A stretch of 64,000 nt of DNA, taken from Bin5 sp034422415. Lineage in GTDB: Bacteria > Chloroflexota > Anaerolineae > Caldilineales > Caldilineaceae. The notes beneath the pieces were generated by a model. It worked only from the letters and a program-made list of their open reading frames with translations, was not told where the DNA came from and searched no databases. Below are positions 62,849 through 64,000 of the stretch, piece after piece. The stretch's first letter is position 1, and each line of letters opens with the position of its first letter. Both the position numbers and the translations under genes were made by a program. The stretch lies in NCBI GenBank assembly GCA_965202955.1, contig OZ241871.1, positions 3,410,001-3,474,000 on the forward strand, in the 5' to 3' direction.

Positions 62849-63703
62849 ATGTCGGCACATTTCTCACATTCGATCGACGAAGACCTGATCGCGGCCTACG
62901 TAGACGGGGACGTCACGGCCGAGGAACGACTTCAGGTCGAGAGGGCTATGGCGGCCAGCGAACAGGTCGCCTGGGAAGTGGAGTCCCTGCGCCGCACGGT
63001 GGATCTGCTTCACGACTTGCCGAAAGCCGCGTTGCCCCGTTCGTTCGTTCTGGCCGAAAGTCAAGTCGAGGATGTTCTGCAAGCACGCCGCGCACGGTCC
63101 AACCCTTTCCCTACTTCCGGAATCCAAGCCCCACCTGCCGAGAACCCGTGGCAGCGCATATTCAATTTTCTCGCCGGCGGGAATCCACTCTATCGCAACG
63201 CGGCCATGGCCGCGGCTGCCCTCTTACTGATCGTCGTCGCCGCCGATATCTCACTGCCGCAGCCCCAGGTCGGTACCCTTGCGACCGGTAGCGATCAGCA
63301 GCCCGCCCAGACCTCAACGCCGCAAATTCAGGTGACCCTTGTTGGCGGAACCGCCTCAACCGGTGGAGGCAGTGGTACCGCCGTTCGTGAGGAGCAAGAC
63401 AACGGCGACATTGGCATCATGTCGACCGGGGAAAGCCCCTCGGAAATGGACAGCGAAGAGATTTCCACCCTAGCCACATCAACGACCGGCGACCAAAGTG
63501 CCACGAAGGTGAGCGAGGCCACACCCCAGCCTACTCAGCCTTCAGTTGTATCGACTCCGCCGGTCTCCTTCGAGCCTCCAGAAACGGAAAACACCTGGTA
63601 TTCCCTGCGTTCTCTGCTCAGGTCTGCTCGCATCGTTCTGGTATTAGCGATAATAGTGCTCTGGCTGCTCAGCCGGCGCAGACCCCGCACTAGCAGTGCC
63701 TGA
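62849..63703 (+). CDS. Anti-sigma-factor-like membrane protein
   Basis: A 284-residue protein. Residues 8-75 (DEDLIAAYVDGDVTAEERLQ, VAWEVESLRRTVDLLHDLPK) look like the cytoplasmic anti-sigma domain, but without the His-x3-Cys-x2-Cys zinc motif. A membrane helix lies at about 114-133, then a Thr/Ser/Gly/Gln-rich external stretch, and a second helix at about 258-276 with an Arg-rich end. It follows the ECF sigma gene by 134 bases, so it probably holds that sigma factor at the membrane. mutM begins inside its last codons. Confidence 0.78.
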   Translation: MSAHFSHSIDEDLIAAYVDGDVTAEERLQVERAMAASEQVAWEVESLRRTVDLLHDLPKAALPRSFVLAESQVEDVLQARRARSNPFPTSGIQAPPAENPWQRIFNFLAGGNPLYRNAAMAAAALLLIVVAADISLPQPQVGTLATGSDQQPAQTSTPQIQVTLVGGTASTGGGSGTAVREEQDNGDIGIMSTGESPSEMDSEEISTLATSTTGDQSATKVSEATPQPTQPSVVSTPPVSFEPPETENTWYSLRSLLRSARIVLVLAIIVLWLLSRRRPRTSSA

Positions 63704-64000
63704 ACTGCCCGAAGTCGAAACCTACGTACGCGCCCTGAAGCCCCTGCTCAACGGAAAGACGATCCTCAGAGCTGAGGTGCGATGGCCCCGGACCATTGCC
63801 GCACCTGATGCTTCGATCTTCCCCGACCTGGTACGCGGCCGGCGCTTTGCTTCATTTCGGCGGCGGGGAAAATACATGCTGTTCGGCCTGGATAGCGGAG
63901 AATCGCTTATTGTCCATCTGCGAATGACCGGCGAGCTACGCATCCACGGGCCGGCTCCCGGCGCGCTGGAACATGACCCGGCCTTGGCCGCGTCGGCTGC
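63696..64000 (+). CDS. mutM: Formamidopyrimidine-DNA glycosylase (5' part)
   Basis: The start of Fpg/MutM, which excises 8-oxoguanine and formamidopyrimidines. The GTG at 63696 opens with PELPEVETYVRALKPLL, whose Pro2 and Glu3 are the catalytic residues. GKYMLFGLDSGESLIVHLRM and TGELRIHG follow. It overlaps the preceding gene's stop by eight bases and runs off the right edge after about 101 codons; the zinc finger end is outside the window. Confidence 0.93.
   Translation, partial: MPELPEVETYVRALKPLLNGKTILRAEVRWPRTIAAPDASIFPDLVRGRRFASFRRRGKYMLFGLDSGESLIVHLRMTGELRIHGPAPGALEHDPALAASA

Overview
The window is an ordinary, gene-dense stretch of a GC-rich bacterial chromosome. The gene mix points to Chloroflexota (an Anaerolineae/Caldilineae-like lineage); this is inferred from content, not from a marker tree. 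The supporting mix is a mevalonate kinase in a bacterium, a stand-alone methylmalonyl-CoA mutase large subunit with an epimerase, a CtaG-type oxidase assembly factor, many TPR/HEAT proteins, a BMP-type nucleoside ABC importer, and no outer-membrane or LPS genes. I see no insertion sequence, prophage, CRISPR array or restriction system.

Layout. 1-12 kb: trmFO, an SH3 lipoprotein, a GT2 glycosyltransferase coupled to a very large YfhO-flippase fusion, an alkyltransferase-like gene, ctaG and a metalloprotease lipoprotein. 12-19.5 kb (minus strand): nucleotidyltransferase and PAP2 phosphatase, then the housekeeping run yceD-rpmF-fabD-fabG-nusB-tatB-tatC plus a small coiled-coil gene. 19.7-26.6 kb (plus): an iron-sulfur assembly operon sufR-sufC-sufB-sufD-sulfurtransferase-sufU-Rieske-sufT, behind a promoter/operator palindrome and without sufS. 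26.9-32 kb (minus): a three-gene TPR/membrane module and a HEAT-like protein. 32-40 kb: dnaX-ybaB-recR, methylmalonyl-CoA mutase, a hotdog thioesterase broken by an in-frame amber codon, methylmalonyl-CoA epimerase, a TPR protein, a nucleoside-diphosphate-kinase-like protein with a large insertion, and rsfS on the opposite strand.

41-51 kb (plus): a BMP-family ABC importer (binding protein, two permeases, double ATPase), an unrecognised 548-residue protein, a histone-deacetylase-family amidohydrolase, a small unknown, a glycerophosphodiesterase and mevalonate kinase. 51-56.5 kb (minus): glycogen synthase-like transferase, glgB, nagA. 56.7-59.4 kb (plus): CDP-alcohol phosphotransferase, a small membrane protein and a D-serine dehydratase-like PLP enzyme. 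59.5-64 kb: a tail-anchored protein with four cyclic-nucleotide-binding-like domains, tRNA-Leu(CAA) with its promoter, an ECF sigma factor, an anti-sigma-like membrane protein, and the start of mutM running off the end.

No single large undescribed system stands out. The best leads are the amber-interrupted thioesterase, the inserted NDK-like enzyme, the suf operon with a sulfurtransferase in the usual sufS slot, the YfhO-flippase fusion, the four-domain CNB protein with degenerate ligand cassettes, and the palindrome cluster upstream of the TPR module.
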